NCBI GenBank assembly: GCA_037893245.1
Contig: JBAIAA010000751.1
Location: 124,001 to 188,000 of the forward strand
Reading direction: 5' to 3'
DNA: 64,000 nucleotides
From: Crossaster papposus
Taxonomy: Eukaryota; Echinodermata; Asteroidea; Velatida; Solasteridae
The number at the start of each line of letters is the position of its first letter. Position 1 is the first letter of the stretch. Shown here piece by piece: positions 63,831-64,000 of this stretch. Under the pieces are notes generated by a model. That model worked only from the letters and a program-made list of their open reading frames with translations, ran no database searches and had not been told where the DNA came from. The position numbers and the translations under genes were made by a program.

Positions 63831-64000
63831 AGTTCGCGCCGGGATTATTTTAACATTGACCGGAATCAGGCGCGAGATTCTTTTCACGAAAATCGATCTA
63901 AGGCGGGTTCAGGCCGACATTTTGTGGGTAAGCACACCCAGCCTTGCTCGCTGCGAGCCGGTCGCTGACAGATATTTCCAGTCTCGCTCCAAGTTGCTTG
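63831..64000. mobile_element. Second copy of the TTAA-type MITE, cut by the window end
   Basis: After TTAA (63827-63830) the copy starts CCAGTTCGCGCCGGGATTAT, as at 44586, and follows it through gcgggttcaggc and aagcacaccca. The right end lies beyond the window. Confidence 0.8.

Overview
This window reads as nuclear DNA of a marine invertebrate animal. The evidence is GT-AG exons in long AT-rich introns, frequent acatgtac-type simple sequence, and an unusually wide mix of animal transposon classes: LINE, DIRS/YR, Ty3 LTR, hAT, Tc1/mariner, MULE, P/THAP9, PIF/Harbinger, TTAA-type MITEs, a polB-bearing virus-like relic, and an integrase/HECT element. A lancelet, echinoderm, mollusc or cnidarian would all fit, and I cannot choose between them. 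I see no rRNA, tRNA or CRISPR. Most genes belong to mobile elements and many carry frameshifts.

Layout. 0-3.3 kb: two pieces of a LINE-type ORF1 and a TTAA MITE. 3.7-7.5 kb: eroded virus-like (polinton-like) cluster with C2H2 fingers, a duplicated domain, a WW-like domain, a PC4-like domain and a polB fragment behind a CCAAT/TATA promoter. 8.7-10.4 kb: a GC-rich gene of unknown family. 10.4-14.6 kb: an eroded element with a transposase-like piece, an acidic 14-residue repeat protein, a YqaJ-like nuclease and a RecQ-like helicase tail. 14.6-22.3 kb: a 7.64-kb element with 8-bp TSDs, CAGGG termini and two inverted arrays of a palindrome-containing 21-bp repeat, carrying convergent genes for a SAM-like/HECT protein and a DDE integrase. 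22.4-24.85 kb: a Tc1 gene broken at a MULE transposase whose stop codon is followed by histone-type 3' end signals. 25.2-30.3 kb: DIRS relics with a P-element fragment inside. 30.7-34.2 kb: a broken GHSAKYG-family transposase-like gene and exons of an unidentified gene. 34.4-38.6 kb: MITEs and a Harbinger-type element. 38.8-44.4 kb: a complete 5.65-kb hAT with a BED-type transposase. 45.5-49.6 kb: 5' part of a Ty3 element with LTR, PBS and an RRM-like N-terminus on gag. 49.9-53.0 kb: exons of a gene resembling a bacterial beta-class DNA methyltransferase. 53.3-55.5 kb: repeats, a 230-bp tandem array and a copy of the last methylase exon. 56-64 kb: hAT, Harbinger, DUF6589-like, LINE RT and Ty3 gag fragments, then a second TTAA MITE copy.

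The three signals most worth following are the integrase/HECT element, the animal-context methyltransferase exons with consistent splice phases, and the histone-type stem-loop plus HDE-like purine tract directly after the MULE stop codon.
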